DNA of 64,000 bases from Agrypnia vestita (Eukaryota; Arthropoda; Insecta; Trichoptera; Phryganeidae): positions 1 to 64,000 of the forward strand of contig JADDOH010000176.1 in NCBI GenBank assembly GCA_016648135.1. Direction: 5' to 3'. Within the stretch, counting starts at the first letter, position 1, and the number at the start of each line of letters is the position of its first letter. A program made the position numbers and the translations under genes. Under the pieces are notes generated by a model that was not told where the DNA came from, made no database searches, and worked only from the letters and a program-made list of their open reading frames with translations. Positions 23,322 through 35,941 of the stretch are shown here, one piece after another.

Positions 23322-24085
23322 AGCTGCAGATACATATGCTTATTTAGTGGTACGTGGTAGCATGCGCAGTATCGACCTTCTTTAGGCCTTGCTTATTAGT
23401 GGCATGTGTGTACGCACATTGCTAGTAATGAGCATGCCACTGTCATTCACCATAGAGAAGGGGTATCTTTGGAGCATGTGTGAACAGGCTTGCTTATTAT
23501 GAGCATGCTTATGTTATTCGCGGGGTTCGCGGCTAGTATTATCGATGCGATCTTCTCAGTCCGCGACAGATGAAACAAATATGGCGCGTTGGGGAGATGA
23601 TAAAACATTACTTTTCGTGACTTATTATAGGAATCACGAATGTCTGTGGAATACTCGGTCACCGTTGTGTAAAAATAATATAGTGAGAAATAATGTTTAT
23701 GAAACTTTATTAATAGTCATGAATGATTCAAATCTTACAATAAAAATTATAAAAACTAAAATCAAAAATGTGCGGATGGAAACTCAGGAACTCAGGATTT
23801 ATTGGTTCACTTGAATTTTCTATTTCAGTTTGCAAAGTTTCCATTTTGAACAAGAGCGTCTTTATTCTACGAGAAGAGCATGCCAGTAATAAGCATGTGT
23901 GTTTGATTGTTAGCTTTGGGCATGCTTATTTATGAGCATGCCACTAATAGGCATGCCAGTAATGAGCAAGTGTGTACAGTTGTTAGGGCACGCTTATTAG
24001 TGGCATGCTCATTAGCATGCCACTAATAAGCGTGCCCTAACATGCTCATTAGCATGCCACTAAATAAGCATGTGTATCTGTACCT
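23322..24085 (+). mobile_element. PIF/Harbinger-type element, copy 1
   Basis: 764 bp, flanked on both sides by TAA, the three-base target duplication of PIF/Harbinger. The right terminal repeat is the complement of AGGTACAGATACACATGC; the left is a slightly mutated AGCTGCAGATACATATGC. Both subterminal regions are full of GCATGC and AATAAGC motifs in both orientations. It contains a plus-strand MADF-domain fragment but no transposase. Close relative of 46233-47092. Confidence 0.85.
23545..23814 (+). pseudogene. MADF-domain protein fragment of a Harbinger element
   Basis: About 89 codons: WGDDKTLLFVTYYRNHECLW, LCKNNIVRNNVYETLL, then LTIKIIKTKIKNVR. This is the MADF (Myb/SANT-like) DNA-binding fold with its conserved Trp and YRN-like helix. 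In PIF/Harbinger elements such a protein helps the transposase bind DNA and enter the nucleus (family knowledge). The first ATG is at 23545; the frame ends just after the domain, so the C-terminal half is lost. The copy in 46233-47092 has nearly the same protein, so the truncated state may belong to the family. Confidence 0.8.
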
Positions 24086-24689
24086 TAAGTCCGAAATCGT
24101 TAGTTAAAAATTAGGTGTACCTACTGACGTTCTACTTCCCTACGTACAGCGTGTAAAACAATTTGTCATGATAGTACTGAAGTTGGTGTAAAAACCTCGC
24201 GAGACCAGTAGTGTTGGTCAAGCCAATAATCGTGGTGATAGTGATTCGGAACAACTCGGAGCGCCAGGTTCCTCGTCGTAGAGCAAAATAGCCGGCAGGA
24301 CTATATTTATGAACCGTCACGGAATTGACACGGTCGTCTGTCTGGTGCAGAAATAGACAACCACCACGCGCGTCACGAGCTAGCTGCATAGAGGCTGGGC
24401 TAAGTTTACATCGGAAAACTTGCGAACAAATTACAAAACCGTTCAGGAACCCGGGCGCGGCGAGCGGACTGGAAAAATGTACACAGAGCGCTCGACGGTC
24501 GGAGAATGAAACCCGCAGTTGGCGACTATTTTGTCACTTTGGCAGACGTTAGAAACTTGATAGTTTGCAAGTATTTGGTACGAGGAAATATCTCAAATAT
24601 CGGAAATACAGAGGGTGCCAAAAATGTATACACCTACTTCAACAAAAGAAAACTCACACTAAAGATATGATATATTTACAAAGATATCA

Positions 24690-24785
24690 ATTTGAGTAGC
24701 TGTAATGGTAATGACTCTCGCCTAGTGATCTTAGTTGTCGGCGGTTCGAGCTCTATTCCAGGACTCGGTTAGTTTTTTTTTCGTT
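24690..24785 (+). mobile_element. tRNA-derived SINE, copy 1
   Basis: It shows a tRNA-like head with GAGTAGCTGTAATGG (A-box region) and GGTTCGAG (B box), then ATTCCAGGACTCGG and a T-run at 24773. The minus strand at 45395-45475 carries the same unit. Confidence 0.65.
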
Positions 24786-24789
24786 AGTA

Positions 24790-26980
24790 CTATTTTCGTA
24801 GCGTAAACGTTTAGCGGGACCACCGTACTGGGAGAATAAAATTTTATTAGAAATGGGGTAATTTTTTACACGGATGATTAATTCTTTTTTGTTGAAACTT
24901 TTTAAGGTAGGTACATATTAAACTATTTTATTGTAAAATTTTAGAAAAAAATTGGCCGCGTCATGTCTATTTCCGTAAAGCTCCTCCTCCATGACAAGTA
25001 TGCAACTTTCCCCGGTACCGTTTGTTCGAATCAGAAAAATTCATGTACTTATTAAGAAGTAACATAACCGATTTGGTAAACATATTTTTTTGTAAAATTG
25101 AAAGCAATTAGAAAAAAAATCTATTTTTTAAAAGATTGTTTATCGGATTAAAAAAATCCGTACGCCTCATTTAAATGATGACACAATTTCCGTAATTCGA
25201 TGTAATTTCGGAAAAGTTCTGATATAACAACAGGGAATACATTTTTTTGGCCGGCTCTGTAGTTAATCACGTCCACCTTTATGCGGCGATTGTGAGAAAA
25301 GGGAGAGTCAACATATGTATAATAGATTCAAATATTACATAAACATCAGGAAATTCAAAGCTTCTTCTGCTAAACGAAAGTACCACGTATATTGTGTGAT
25401 AAATAAAATTGAAAAAATATATAAGGTTAGGTATCGTTATAACTGGAAATACCATTTTGGCCGATATGATTGTGATTCTAAATACGGGCGAGCGCATATT
25501 TTTAGCAATATCGTTCGGATATATGTAATGTGAATATACACAGTGTCGGCCCAAAGCTGCCGAAATACCGCTAGTTAACGTCATGGCGAAGAGATATCAG
25601 GCCTATGGACGAGGAAAAAACATGAAGACAAGCCAGTAGTGCATCTGATTAAAACGATACCTATTCGCGGATACAGTATATGTAGAATTATTATTTATAA
25701 GTATCGAATTACAATAAATTATGGTTTTTCCGTGATTCATCAATATTCTACGGACGTGTCGGATAAACAAAGGCTATGGCTATAGTCCACAGCACAGAAA
25801 TTATCGTTTCTGTTTCCCTATGTATACAGCACTTAGAATTATTCATATTTGTAATAGAAATAAAGGAAAAAATTCTGCAATTGCAATATGCAAAGTGTAC
25901 TTAATAAATAATACAGTATAATCCCGACATATTATGTAAGTTGAATGTTACGTTATTTCCATTTTCCTTCCTCTTTCAACCATCAAAATAAATTGCATTC
26001 AGCATTTTTGTGAGAATAAGTTGTATTTTTTGTTTTAAAAATGAGTATATGCATAATAAAAACTAAAAACATATTTTAAGTACAACTGTTACTAATTGTA
26101 TCTTGGTGTTTCTTGGCAGACGTTTATCGATGAATGTTCACGCCCCGACATTATGGTTGCTGGTCGCAACTGAGTCAAATCGGAGAATTTCTTTACTCCC
26201 AAAAAATTCACAGAATATTGAATACCCAACCCGTCGATTTAATTATGATTTAAAAATGTAACATTTATTTTGGTTATCTAAAAAACCTGCTAAATTGAAT
26301 TGATTGCGATCATCATAAATTTATCAAGTGGCGTGTTCAAAGCTCATCCGCGCCGACCTAGGCGACGAGTCGTCTAATTTTATAACGTCTGACAAGTCCA
26401 ACAATTGTGAGCACGGTTCTGCTGCATTGCACTCGCTCTTGCCGGATGGTCAACATAGTGAACTATGGACGACGAATGGAATGTTGGTACATTTGAATGA
26501 AGATTTTTAGAAATTAAATAAATTCACCGCTAATTTTAACCATAAAAAAACAAGCCATAGATAACAGTTCAAAAGTGAAATATTGATAAACTTGGATGAC
26601 GGTCGCTTGAGCGTACGCTCATGCATGCTCAGAGATACACGGTGTTGACCTTGGAACCCGCGCGTTCGCCGTAAAATTTGTTAATCCTAAACTCATCCCT
26701 AAATTGTTTTTATTGTTTGTGAGTCTTTAAATTTTTCTGAATATCATTTACAATTTATCTATCATAAAAATTGTATTGTGTGATTATATCATATTCAAAA
26801 TGTTCCTAAAATATTTATACATTGTATTCTAATGTCACGCTAGGACCATCTATTAGGATCAATAATTACCTGTTGACGGTCAGTTTGTTGAAAAAATAAA
26901 ACAAGCCTACTATCTTAATATACAATAAGGCCCATCTTCTGGGGTCACGTTGCAAAAAAAGAAATAGAAATAAAAAAAAA
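24790..26980. other. No gene recognised
   Basis: AT-rich DNA. Open frames at 25279-25584 on both strands are overlapping and domain-free. No repeat family was recognised. Confidence 0.45.
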
Positions 26981-26984
26981 CTAA

Positions 26985-27300
26985 CCTATAAAAAGTTTTA
27001 TTATACTCCCTTTCTCATTGAATCAGGTTTCGTGCCTATACTCGCGTCGGGCTAATTACTCGATTGTATTGATTCCAATTTGAAAAAACCATTAAATTTT
27101 CGAAAAATCCAAAATTATACTACATTTATTAAATTTTTTTAAACGAAAATTTGTTAGATCGTTTTTATCGTTGCCACGAGTCTGCTTGCAAAGTTTCAGC
27201 TCGATTGGATCACGGGAAAAGGGTTAAAGATCGATCCAAAGTTTTTTCGACAGACAAGCAAGCAGACGCTACGAGTTAAAAGAAGGGAGTAAAAAGGTTA
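26985..27300. repeat. Shared repeat with LINE-like 3' tail
   Basis: Segment 26985-27045 (ACTCCCTTTCTCATT, then TTTCGTG) matches 51385-51445. Segment 27140-27300 contains AAGTTTCAGCTCGATTGGAT and GACAGACAAG, a phrase seen in 3' UTRs of several insect LINEs (from memory). No coding region. Confidence 0.45.
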
Positions 27301-27619
27301 TGCAAACAAACCCACAGGAAAGCCTTTAAAAGTGGAACAGAATCACACAACTTCGCTACGACTCGGGTATTCCTATCATAAAGGAATTCATAAAATGTCA
27401 GAACGTTTCTACGCTGAGATTCCGTCCCATGAAAACCTCTTTTAATATTCTCTTTTAATATTCTGATGAACAAAAACGGTCTCCCGTGCGGAGCAACCCC
27501 GCTGTCCCACCTTGGCGGGAAATATTTAACCAAACACTCGCACAACTAATGAATCCATAATAACCATTATGAAGGAGGATCCGCAGACCCGGTACTTCGA
27601 TAACAGTGAGTATCCGATA

Positions 27620-27800
27620 AAAATGTCCTTAGATTTTTACGGCCGTTCAGAATCTTCTGTGTATAGTTTTCTGGGATATTCTGCCGTGTATATGTGACCT
27701 CTCTGGCCAACGTTTCGGATCCCATTGCAGAGTCCATCATCAGCCCTGAGGATGGACCCTGCAATGGCAGAATATCCCAGAAAACTATACACAGAAGTGA
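27620..27800. repeat. Penelope-like 3' repeat fragments in inverted orientation
   Basis: The minus strand (27640-27775) reads CTGATGATGGA, GGATCCGAAACGTTGG, GGTCACATATACACGG, AGAATATCCCAGAAAAC and TTCTGAACGGCCG. Immediately to the right (27765-27800) the plus strand repeats AGAATATCCCAGAAAACTAT. It is the same family as 22945-23110. CTGATGA and GAAAC again make a hammerhead-like core. Confidence 0.6.
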
Positions 27801-28005
27801 GTATCCGAGTTATGCCAAGATGGAGTCTGAAAAGTAAGGCGACATAATTTGAGTAATTATTATCGATACACTGCTCCTTTTTAAGACCGAATAAAATCAA
27901 AAACTGAAAGGGTATTGGAACCGAGAGCTAGAGGATAAATGTATCAGAAAGAATGTTTACGTAAACACGGTGTTAATCGAAAAATTAACAGTTAATTTAT
28001 TTTAA

Positions 28006-28142
28006 TTTAAGGCCCGACTTCAGAGTCAATACTTAGATAATTTAAAGGTTCAGTTACGCCTTAAAATTGTTATTTTCAGTGAAAATTACGCTTTTAAAGC
28101 ATACCTTAACCTAAGTAATGGACGCTGAATTCTGGCCTAAGA
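28006..28142. mobile_element. MITE, unoccupied relative of the 12608-14755 element
   Basis: The ends read TTAAGGCCCGACTTCAG and CTGAATTCTGGCCTAAG, an imperfect inverted pair. It contains GAGTCAATACTTAGATAATT and CGCCTTAAAA, as in the MITE at 12608-14755. Confidence 0.65.
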
Positions 28143-31100
28143 CTGTTTTCACTCAGTGATTTCACTTAAATAATAAAAACCGTAGTTAATGGTGTCCTGC
28201 AAAGTAAACGTTTACAATTTTTTACAACTCAATGAAATGACATTCTTCTCAAACTAGTGTTTAAAATTCGTCTTACGACGGGCGCAAAAGACAAACAAAG
28301 GACGGTTTAGCAAAAAAAGTTTTAGAGCATAGATGGCAATAAAATTTAATGATTTGTAAATATCAGAAGTAATGATAAAATCCGTAGACAATACTACTAA
28401 ATATTAACTGAAAAAATAATTTAAAGATGTAATTATGTACCGCCCGTTTTCCAATTTTCGACAATAGAAATGTTTGCTACACGAAAAATAACCATGCAGA
28501 CCCGAACATGTGAAATTGGCACTACAATCCAATCTAACGTATCAATTTTAATTTCCCTATGCGTGACAGCATATTTTTTAAATATCGTACATGCGTATAT
28601 GTAATAACGGGAGATTAGTACTATTATACGTATAATTGATGTACAACAGATTACATTGAGATCAGTAACATTTCTACAAACTTTTATTATTATTCACTAT
28701 TAAAAGGAGGGTCCATTAGCACGCATAGTAGATATTATAAATATTATCAAACAATTTAATTGTAAGTTTTACTGTAAAACTTTCCAGTTTGCAGACGAGA
28801 ACATGCTATGTATTTTTCTTTTCTTTTTTAAATAAGTAAATACTTATTCTTTAGGAACAGACATGTAAAACTGCCGTCATTTTTAACAGGTTACATACAG
28901 CTTGTAATTAATATATTTATGTTCATTTAATATGGTGCATCATCATCATACAAACATTGTCGTTCGCTAGTTTTTTTTAAAATGCGATTTAATCATAAAA
29001 CCAATATTACCGTCCCACACAGCGCGGTAGTCAACGATACGAACTGTAGTCAGCAGATAAGGCATTTTAAGTTTAAAGACTGCGTGTATGTTATTGTCCG
29101 CATGATTTCTAAAACGATGAATAAATGTAAAATGTAGGTCAAATCTATCAACGACTCTCGCAAATTATGATGTATTATTGATGATAAGCATTGTTTACGG
29201 GCCGACAAGATTATATTATTATTGTGCATGAAAATGTTATCGGGAACAACATCACGTCGATAGACGAATATAGGTATATTAATTATACTTAGGTATTTAT
29301 CGATAGCAGAATCACGTTTGTGTGTGTGTGTAAATTGGACGAATGCCGAGAATCCGGTGGGTTCAGACAAATGACTTATTAGATAATAAGCTTAGTAAGC
29401 TGGTACGCAGGTACCCGCCGTATTTTGGCGCAAAGAGATGAGTCAGAACAGCGGGGCAGCGAGCGGCGGCGGTTTCGTAAGGCTTCTCCGGCTCGCGACT
29501 GCAACAATTTACGCGACTCCGATCGGAAAGAATGTCGCCGCTGCAAAGTTTCCCGTTACGAAATAACTTGTCGTGCCTCGTAACAGTGATGCATCCATTC
29601 TTAGAAATACCGAAATCAGAATCCGACGAAATCAAAATTGAGTATGGAAAACAGCTCGAAACAATGACACTGGCCGAACTAAAGCGGCCGATAAATTCCT
29701 TATCCAAACCATAAAGATCTTCCGCACGCGAATATTTAAACGTACGAATATCCGTGTCCAATAATAATATAAAAAGCGCAAAATTCAGAATTGGCCGGGA
29801 ATTACAAAATTTTCAGCGGAGCGCGAGGTTGTTCACATCTCTGCCGCTGGGTAACGTGCAGGACACACCTTTCAGCAGGGACGTACGAGGAGCGTGACTT
29901 TTTCGTAAGCGTGTATTTTGAAAAGAAACCGAGATAAGAGATATATCTTGTAATATTACTATCACAATAATTAACACGTTATTCCAATTTAAATATTTCG
30001 TAATATTCTACCAGATAAATATTTAATTTTGATTTTTTTCCAAACATGTGTTTAAATAAAAGTCATCCTTGTTTTCACTGCATGCCCCTGCCTTTCAGAA
30101 ATGTTTACGATAGTCACGTACGGCCTTCCTAAATAAGAATGTGCGCTCTTCGGTACCACCCACCTTTTCATCTATTTATTCTGCGGCTTATAAATGTAAA
30201 GTTATCAAAATCTGACGTATGAGATGTAGACAATTTTTTTATCGTCAACGTTGCGTAACGTCAAAATTGATTTACAGTTTAGGCGAAATCATTTCTTCCA
30301 ACAAAAATGTATTGTCCGAGGTCTAAGTAAATTACTATTCCTGTTAAAGATATATACTATAGAATCAGCTGACAAGTCTGAAAACTTTTGGCATCCTACA
30401 TATTGAACATTAACATGTTGAAAAATTGAATAAAAACGATTTTTATGCGAGACGTTAAAATCGCGCGTAGTACGCACCGGCTCAAACGAGATCCACAGAC
30501 CTGTCGTTGCCAAGTTGATATAACCGGTCCTAAAACGTATAATCATCTTGTCAAGAGTGTTTAGTGAGTAAAAGTGACACTATTTGCCAGAAAATAATTT
30601 TCAAACACATCACCCTGCATTTTCTTCAATTGTGTACAGGCGATTTGTTCTCTCAAATCTCGGCTTTGTTCGACTCTCGAACGAGCTCTCGGAACGGAAC
30701 TCGTTTGTCTTGTAGAAGACACGGTGGCCGTTTAATTTCGTTCCGACTCTGTCCGCAAAATAACCGAGAAAGAGTTGTAATTTGGGATATTCGCGAGGCA
30801 ACAGACCGCGTGGCAACACGGCGGCATTGCGCGTGAGCCTCGGGAGCGTCCAGGCAGGGCTGCGCGGTGTCGGGTCGGGCGGGCGCGCGGCGCGGCGGCT
30901 AGACAAAAGGCGTAATGAAGGTGTCGGGTGCTAACCGCGTATCCGCCGATCACGCGATCTTGGCCAGAACACAAGAGCGGGAAAATAATGGAAAAACTGC
31001 CCGACGCGGACCGCCGCCGCGCGGCGATGTGGCGAGACGGATCCATTACGTGAATTAATATTGTTATTATGACAATTAAATAACGAGCCACGGTTATTTA

Positions 31101-33880
31101 TATTTCGCAATTAACATACTTATTGTATCTTCTGTAACACACATACATAAAGTTCGCAATACTGTTTCCTAATTTTTCACGAACATAAAACGACGAGATA
31201 AATCTCAGTATCACGTAGATGTGTTTTATTAAACCAATAATTAATCCGACGCCTTTGCGATGTGGCTCTATAGACGCATACTGTAAGTTTTTTCCAGGGT
31301 GGACAGAGTTATGAATCTTGAAGTCCTCCGGCTTATGGTAAAAATAAAGTAGAGCTGCTGCGGAACATCAACATAAAAAAGCTGGAGAATCTCGGACATA
31401 TTATGAGAGATCCAAAGTATACTCCTAACCGACGCATCGTCCGGGGGAAAATAAGTGGAAAAAGCGGCGTAGGAAGAAGGCGCACCTCTTAGCTGCTTGA
31501 CTCGAGGGACTGGTACCAGCGCGTCTCGACTTGATTTTTCCGTGCGGCGATCCGTGATGGCCGACTTTCGATAGATGGCACTAGAAGAAGGCAGAAAGAG
31601 GCACAAAAAACTCAAGCCTGTGTAAACGACGTAGGTACGATATGAAGAGGAAAAGGAACTAATAAATCATAGCCACAGAACTCGGCAAATCATCTCAACA
31701 GGCAAAAAAGGCAACTCAATGTGAAAAAATCAACAACTTCTACGCAGCAAGAATAACAGAACACTGTGCCATAACTCTTCAACAAAATACCGGAGCACGT
31801 CAAGAATATCACCCAACCTACAAGGAGAGGAAGGGAAATAAGGAAATTCCTACTAAATAGCTTGACCCTGGAAATCTAAACAAAATATGCAATGTACTTA
31901 GGAAAGATATTGGAAAAGAAACTTGCCGACAAGCTGTTCAAAACTTGGCACGATCTAAAATAATATAAAATATGTAGGCATAAATTTAACAATAAAAAAT
32001 TTAAAAAAGAAAAAAAGAGCGTCAGTTGTATAATCAGTTAGTTACACATTAAATTACAAACATTTATTCCGTTTTAACTGTGAGATTCAAATTCGCACCA
32101 CTGACGGATAGAAAATTAATAGTCAACGGACTGACATTTTGACTTAAATTATGCGTGAAGGGAGGCGAATCTCCGAAACAGTATTATTTTTATCTTAAAA
32201 TAGTGCGTACACTTGCCCCAATATACAACAATATTAATCCATTTTTGCGTCCGTCCTGATTAAGATATATTGGTATGGTAGTGACGTAGAGTTACCAGTT
32301 AACGCTATAAACATAAAAATGAATTAACCGATTAATTTACACAAGAGATGTGAAAAAAAATGAGTTTAATAAAACCAGGACAGTATTATATTATTAACAT
32401 TATTACGGTATGTGCAGGGAGCCGAGATATCTATAAAGAATCTCGTGGGAGCAAAATCCGTGTCAGATATTGGTAACATTACATTTTATCAGAATAAATG
32501 TGCACTTTGATAGATTTCTAAAACAAAATTAGTCACCACTGACAATAGTTACACAAGAATGAGTAGCAACATTTTTTTACATCGACATGGTTTGTGAGTA
32601 ATGCCGATCGCACCTACGCAATAAACGCGCCTTAATGCGCAAACATTGAATGCGGCAACATTTTCGTGGCGCAGAAACGCAATCTGCTCTAGACATAGGC
32701 TACTTTGCAGAAGGGAACGCGTATATTAAAATAAACACACTAAAGTAAGCTTGTAAAGTAATCGTATGCAAATATTATGCTCTGTGAACCCGGTAACCCA
32801 ATTCAGAGAAGAACTAAACGAGAACTTACAACACGCCTATGATAAGCGTTTAGGTACAAATTCCAAGAAGTTTCAACTTCGTTGCTGAGAACGTTTCTGA
32901 CGCGCGCGTATTCCCAAGGCGACGTTTCACTGTCCCCGGTGCAATTTAAATTACAAATCAATATGTAGAAATAGACAAACAAAACATATACCCCCCTATT
33001 CTCAGGATAATATAAGTGGTGATTATTGTCCCAGCATAGAATAGATGAAGCATACTTATTTATGTACGAGTAAAGTTTCTATGAGAAATGAAAATATTTT
33101 TTTCATTATAGCGGAAATATTGAATTCAATTTAATACTTGGACACTTTGGATGAAGAGATTAGTAGATATGTGTAAAACAAATTGACTTTTAACAAATTT
33201 TAAAATAATATTAGTTCTTATTTTAGGTACCTACATAATATTCATTAGAGTTTAGTGCGGTCGAGACACGATTTTTATGACACTCTTATAGTCGATAGCC
33301 AATATAAAGTATAAAGTACAGAGTTTTTTGAAGGCTTTCCGAATAAAATGAGTAACAAAAGTGGATTAAACTGGGTCCGTTTGCAGGTGGGCCTGTATGT
33401 AATACATAAGAGCATTTGGTCTTTGTAGCAGCGGCGTGCAGTCACTTAAGGATCCCTCACACTACTTATATTATTATTGAATATTGTCAATAAGAGCCCA
33501 TTTATTGACAATATTTTTCTTCACAACGGCCAATATTATTGATAATAAACTGTAACCAGACAAAATAAATCGAAATAAAATATGTGTCTAGCAATATTCC
33601 TAGCATAATTATACATTGAATCAGATCAGTCAGATGAATATTTAATTATTTTTAGTAACGACAAAGCTAATATGCTATGCTATGATGTCTCTAGCGTAAT
33701 CCCTTAAAAAATTGAAAGAATACTAATTTAGAACATATATGTATACAATTTAAAACTGATGATGATAATGTGCGGATGTCCTTGGAATTGGTGAGCGTTG
33801 TGTAGAGATTATACGTAAGTCAACTCATACAGGTCATGAGCCCTGAGCCACCCTATAAAGACATCCATACGTGTTTCCCG
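28143..33880. other. Long stretch with no recognisable gene
   Basis: This stretch holds AT-rich DNA with two CpG-rich patches (29400-29900 and 30650-31050). The longest frames (minus strand 29363-29761 and 30732-31091) show no domain and overlap frames on the other strand. A MITE half related to 21247-21431 lies at 29935-30075. If FOXK intron 1 extends this far, the CpG patches could be regulatory. Confidence 0.45.
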
Positions 33881-33900
33881 TAGTGCAATTGTGTCTAGTG

Positions 33901-33963
33901 CAGTGCAGTCTATGCAATTGAGGCATGAAGTCTCTTCATGCCTCAATTGCATAGACTGCACTG
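33901..33963. repeat. Perfect 30-bp hairpin with a 3-base loop
   Basis: Positions 33901-33930 pair perfectly with 33934-33963 around TCT. The arms contain CAGTGCAGTC and CAATTGAGGC. Perfect pairing of this length implies recent origin or ongoing conversion. It could be a MITE, a replication-error palindrome or a small-RNA precursor. Confidence 0.9.
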
Positions 33964-34085
33964 TAAAAATATGAAATAATATTCAATCAGTGCCCGAAGA
34001 GACCGACACAAAATACAATTATCTGTAGGTGGGGTGGGGAAGACAACAGAATATTCTATGCAAGGATCCTGTCATCTTTGATCTC

Positions 34086-34270
34086 AGGATATGGATAACG
34101 TTGGTCTGTGTCTGCTGATATATAGGATATGGATAACGTTGGTCTGTGTCTGCTGATATATAAGATATGGATAACGTTGGTCTGTGTCTGCTGATAGATA
34201 GGATATGGATAACGTTGGTCTGTGTCTGCTGATAGATAGGATATGGATAACGTTGGTCTGTGTCTGCTGA
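34086..34270. repeat. Minisatellite, 38-bp unit, five copies
   Basis: Units start at 34086, 34124, 34162, 34200 and 34238 (the last is partial). Each has GGATATGGATAACGTTGG and TCTGTGTCTGCTGAT. Copies differ at only one to three bases. Because 38 is not a multiple of three, the open frame seen here cycles frames and is not a gene. Confidence 0.95.
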
Positions 34271-34984
34271 AATAGCAGTTTCACTATGGAGACACGCGAG
34301 GGGTGGAATCGCCGGACAAGTTCAAAAATTGAAACAATTACAGCGCAGGTTTAATATCGTTAGTAACGAACTAATAATTTCTACCATTGAGTAGATTTAA
34401 CAAAGTAACTAATTTCCAGTAGCACTGACAACCATTTGTATCTTAAGTGTTTTGTTATGTTCCTAAAAGCGTGACAATGTGAAAAGGCGTTAAAAATTTA
34501 TTTTCCAATACATAATATAATTTTTATTAAAAATAAAAGCGAAACGAGGATGTGTACTTGTGGTGTGTGGCGGGAGGGGGCGGCACACGTGCCTGCTCGG
34601 GGTAATTTGATGCTACGCCACTGATCGTAAGTGAAAATTAGATTGAGGTTGAAAATGAGGTTTGACCCGTCGCTGGGTTTTGAGTATTTTCTCCATATTC
34701 CCGTGATATTTTAATTAAAATTTAGTCAACACATTCAACTTATTTTATGATCGTTATCAAAATATCAATAAATTTATTCATTAAAGATCCACATACAAAG
34801 ACATTGATAATACATACATTGAATAAAAGCAAACAAATGGTAATGTCAAATCTCCCAGCATAGAAATAATAATAATAAAAAAAACAATCAAAATAGACGA
34901 CGAATAAAAGAGGCGTTGAAAATAATGTCATATGGCAGATACACAAACAAGTTGCGGTCAATATGTATCAAGAGCGGCTAATGG
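34271..34984. other. No gene recognised
   Basis: AT-rich apart from a GC patch at 34550-34620. Nothing was recognised. Confidence 0.5.
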
Positions 34985-34989
34985 ATGGC

Positions 34990-35152
34990 GTATAATGCAT
35001 AAATAAGTCGGAAATATTTAAAAAAAATTGCAAACTTTGATTTCGCTAACTGTCGATATTTCACCCAAAGTGTAAAGAATATTTTCTATTCAAAATTTAT
35101 AATTTAAAATATTCGAAGACTCCCCCGAAGTCTTTGCTACTAACTTTGAGAT
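34990..35152. mobile_element. Half of a foldback element
   Basis: It corresponds to the right half of the CTCGTAACTAG subtype: AAGTCGGAAATATT, CTTTGATTTCGC, TCACCCAAAGTGTAAAGAAT, GACTCCCCCGAAG. The other half is absent. Confidence 0.7.
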
Positions 35153-35159
35153 CTGTACA

Positions 35160-35650
35160 AACTGAAAATCCTAGTGATTGGGTTGGATGACAATCGTGTT
35201 GTATATGTTACGCTTAATTAAAAAATAAATGCAATGCCTTTCTCCCCGAACGAGGACGAGCTTGCCAATAATCTTCTAGTAATTTCCCGTCTTGTTTAAA
35301 AAAACTCAATAATTATATAAACCAACTCTTGTTGTAAAGATTGAAAAATAACGAATCGGCAAACATGAATTGCTCCACTATTGCGCAATGTATTTCGTGT
35401 TTCTCCACTATTCCGTACGATGGCATGTCAAGACGCGATTCATAATTTGCATAAGAACGAAGTGAACTATTGAACTAAGAGAAATATTCATTTTTAATTA
35501 AAACTTCAACCATATTGCGTAATATTATAATTGAGATAAAAAAACCTTACTTATTTTAGGCCTAAAAGTAAATATTTACCCTAGTAAGTAATTAAGAACA
35601 ATAACTCAGCGTAACATGACAAAACAGTTAGCTGATTGTTTCGAAGAATT
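35160..35650. other. No gene recognised
   Basis: AT-rich. No repeat or coding signature was recognised. Confidence 0.5.
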
Positions 35651-35657
35651 ACCATAA

Positions 35658-35941
35658 GAAAATATTTACATTAGGGCATTCCCTTCATTTAGTAGAATAC
35701 TAGGTATCATTAAATAACAATTTAAGTGTCTATGAAGCGTACCGTTCTTAAATATCCAAAGCAAACATATTCCTCATTTGAAATAATCCAATACGATTGA
35801 AAATATTTAAATTAGGGCATTCCTTTCAGTTAGTAGAATAATAAGTATCATCATTAAATAACAATTAATGTGTCTATGAAGTGTACCGTTCTTAAATACC
35901 CAAAAGCAAATATATTTCTCATTTTGAAATAATCCAATATG
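35658..35941. repeat. Tandem duplication, unit about 141 bp
   Basis: Two direct copies (35658-35798, 35799-35941) each run from GAAAATATTT to AATAATCCAATA. They share TTAGGGCATTCC and GTGTACCGTTCTTAAATA-like blocks with scattered differences. Confidence 0.9.

Noticed and set aside
29363..29761. 132-codon minus-strand open frame
   Set aside because: No recognisable motif, overlaps an open frame on the other strand, and lies in a GC-rich patch where long frames arise by chance.
34086..34270. CRISPR-like array
   Set aside because: The units are contiguous with no spacers, and the DNA is eukaryotic.
34084..34284. 66-codon minus-strand frame with repeats
   Set aside because: A product of the 38-bp minisatellite; the unit length is not a multiple of three.
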